This document shows positions 62,129 to 64,000 of a stretch of 64,000 nucleotides of DNA, piece after piece; within the stretch, counting starts at the first letter, position 1, and each line of letters opens with the position of its first letter. The stretch covers positions 56,416,691-56,480,690 of the forward strand of contig CAMZMU010000063.1 of the NCBI GenBank assembly GCA_947311845.1. Reading direction: 5' to 3'. Both the position numbers and the translations under genes were made by a program. The stretch is from Poa pratensis. Its lineage: Eukaryota; Streptophyta; Magnoliopsida; Poales; Poaceae. The notes beneath the pieces are model-generated. The model saw nothing but the letters and a program-made list of their open reading frames with translations, made no database searches and was not told the origin of the DNA.

Positions 62129-62589
62129 TGTGTGCTATGAAACTAATCTTGTGACTCGACTGGCATCTGCCTAAAAGGTAGTCAAGAGCAAAGAGGAAAA
62201 AACGTGGGAGACATGAAAATGAACTCGGGGACTCGGTCCAAAAATAGTTCGGCATGTGTCGTTTACTAACCCCTGTCTTTACCTTTCGTTTATGTCGGAT
62301 GACTTTGAAACATACCTCGGAATTTACCAAGTACTGTATGCTATGAACAACAATCTTGTGACTCGACTGGCATCTGCCTAAATGGCAGACAAGAGCAAAG
62401 AATGCCAAATATAGTAAACACGAAAGTAAACTCGAGCAATCATTCAAAAGGATTCGACGTAAAGCTTAGAAAAGCATGGTTCGATAAGCATGATAGTAAC
62501 AGAGGTAGCAAAAGGAACTACTTAAGTTTGATTACATCTGCGTCCCGGCATACCGGGGATTTAATGAAGTTTTTTGGCCAAGCATAAGT
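62129..62589. other. Spacer between pol and the opposite-strand gene of element C
   Basis: It contains two diverged copies of a segment with TCTTGTGACTCGACTGGCATC, at about 62,140 and 62,352, and a CTCGGGGACT motif near 62,222. No coding frame. Confidence 0.6.
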
Positions 62590-63907
62590 TCAGGTCGAGG
62601 CATCAGGAATTACGTCGGCAGCAGCCGATGCAGCAGGGATTTCGTCCGGAGCCGAGGTAGCCTGGGAGGTGCTGGCAACGTCGGCAGTAACCTCGGCACC
62701 AGGTTGTGGAGAAGCCTCGGTTTCTGCTTCGCGGGTGTCACCATCGTCACCTTGCTCGGCTTCGACGTCGGATTCTGTTTCGTATTCATCCTCTTCTGGC
62801 TCGTCATCTTCGGCGTCGGAGTAGGTGTCTCCCTCGCTCAAGTTCTTGGTGTTGGCATATCCAGCGAAGAAGGCAGCCATCTTTTCGCGCCGCTGGATGA
62901 GAATTGGGTCCGTGGACCAGGGCGAGCCTCGGCGAAGAGTGTCCATCTTTTCGAGGTCGATTCTCGCACCAAGTCATGATGAATTTGAGAGCGGCATCAG
63001 CTCCAGCGCGAGCCGAAGATGAGCGCCACTCTCGAAGTCTTTGTTCGGCTTCACGAAGCTTGGCGGCGAGCTCAGGCGTAGTATTGGGAGCATCGGCAAG
63101 AGGCCACAAGGCTCGGAAAGCAGACACACCTGCATCGAGGAGTTCGGACCCAATGGTTTTCAAGGGATGGATCCGAGCTTTGATGGCCACGATGTGGTCC
63201 TCAATGGTCCAGACGGGGTTCGTCTCGTTACGCCTCTTCCTGTGCTGATCAGTGATATTGCGAGCCGAGATTTGGGTGTAGGTGAAGTGCTCTGCAGAAG
63301 GATAGCCTGTTAATAATGAAAGAAACAGTTCGGCAAAGAGCCAGTACTGTTGAGGACAAAGCAAGGATAAGGGGGGCAAGAAGCTTACCGTCCATTTCTT
63401 GTTGATGCGTTCCAGCGTCGGGAGGAGCTGGTTAACCGAAGCTTGAAGGGCTTCATAAGCCTCGGTGGCCGAGGTGGCGCGGGCCTCGGCTAACTGGAGC
63501 GCATTCTCATGTTCCTTGGCGGCATCCTCCCGAAGTTTCTTCTCTGTTTCAACAACACTGGCCTTTTCCGCCTGCAGCTGCTCTTTTTCCGACGTCCGCA
63601 GCTCAGTGATGCGCTTCAGTTCCTTTACCAGACGAGCTACTTCGGCTTTCTCTTGTTGGAGCTTCGTCCAAAGAGTTCTTTTCTGCAAGGACGGCCTTGT
63701 GCTCGTCGTGGAGTTTCTTGTGGTCAAACAGAGGGTATGAAAGATGTCCGTGCGGACGTTCATAGTATTCTGCAAGGAAGAAAAACATAGCTCGGTTAGA
63801 AAGGCTATACCTCGACAAGAGTCTCGGGGACTCGGAGTCAAATCATTGGAAAATGTTGCCGGGGTATGCCTCGACAGGAGTCTCGGGGACTCGTACCCGA
63901 GGTGCAT
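62590..63907 (-). pseudogene. Opposite-strand spliced gene of element C, C-terminal exons
   Basis: It is antisense to pol, matching the layout of element A. An exon at about 63,700-63,390 encodes a coiled coil (QQEKAEVARLVKELKRITEL through LEETLERINKKW-like text) and has a GT donor at its end. After an acceptor near 63,290 comes an exon with KAEQHLREW-like helical sequence, a frame change near 62,965, and an acidic C-terminus (YSDAEDDEPEEDEYETESD) ending at 62590. The N-terminal Transposase_28 part would lie beyond 64 kb. It is the same kind of gene as 45429-49136, not a close copy. Confidence 0.6.
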
Positions 63908-64000
63908 GCTAAAGTAAGGTAAAATGGTTTGGATACGTCGGATGAAAATTGAAAGTTGAGATTCAAGCCAAACAATTTTAACTCCGGCGGAGCGTCAATA

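Overview
The window looks like a large-genome cool-season grass (Pooideae, most likely wheat, barley or Aegilops). This is inferred from intron-containing genes with GC-rich exons, Stowaway and hAT-type small transposons, a tail resembling the Au SINE, L1-type LINEs, and above all a deep stack of Gypsy LTR retrotransposons. No bacterial or organellar features were seen. All coordinates and splice sites were read by eye; no search was run.

Left gene island (about 0.9-7.4 kb): two plant genes lie tail to tail. A TRM/DUF4378 family gene (plus strand, six coding exons) has lost the reading frame of its conserved C-terminal motif. A RopGEF gene (minus strand, PRONE domain, six exons) appears intact. 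A truncated SINE tail lies between them. From 7.4 to 18 kb there is no convincing host gene. That stretch holds a 71-bp Stowaway-like element, a 1.47-kb non-autonomous retroposon with a 15-bp target duplication, and a hAT remnant that still encodes the end of a transposase.

Middle (18-33 kb): two subtilisin-like serine protease (S8/SBT) genes face each other. The plus-strand copy (18.1-21.9 kb) is broken by a 5'-truncated LINE with a 14-bp target duplication and has a further 2-bp loss near its C-terminus. The minus-strand copy (30.35-32.73 kb) is a single-exon, apparently intact 793-codon gene. Between them lie a 64-bp Stowaway MITE, two hAT-type non-autonomous elements with perfect 8-bp target duplications, an old LINE of the same type, and a 3.2-kb fold-back element with 1.1-kb inverted arms. 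That element ends three bases from the stop codon of the intact protease.

Right (33-64 kb): after a degenerate minisatellite (33.5-34.6 kb) the rest is a nest of LTR retrotransposons. In order of insertion, each inside the previous one, these are E1 (35.7 kb, plus), D (39.8 kb, unclassified), A (43.5 kb, minus), B (51.5 kb, plus) and C (54.0 kb, plus, running off the window). Only the left parts are visible; the matching right parts must lie beyond 64 kb. A and C share an unusual layout: pol on one strand, then a multi-exon-looking reading frame on the opposite strand, in a region rich in polypurine-tract-like motifs. All the retroelement coding regions carry frameshifts or stops and are probably inactive.
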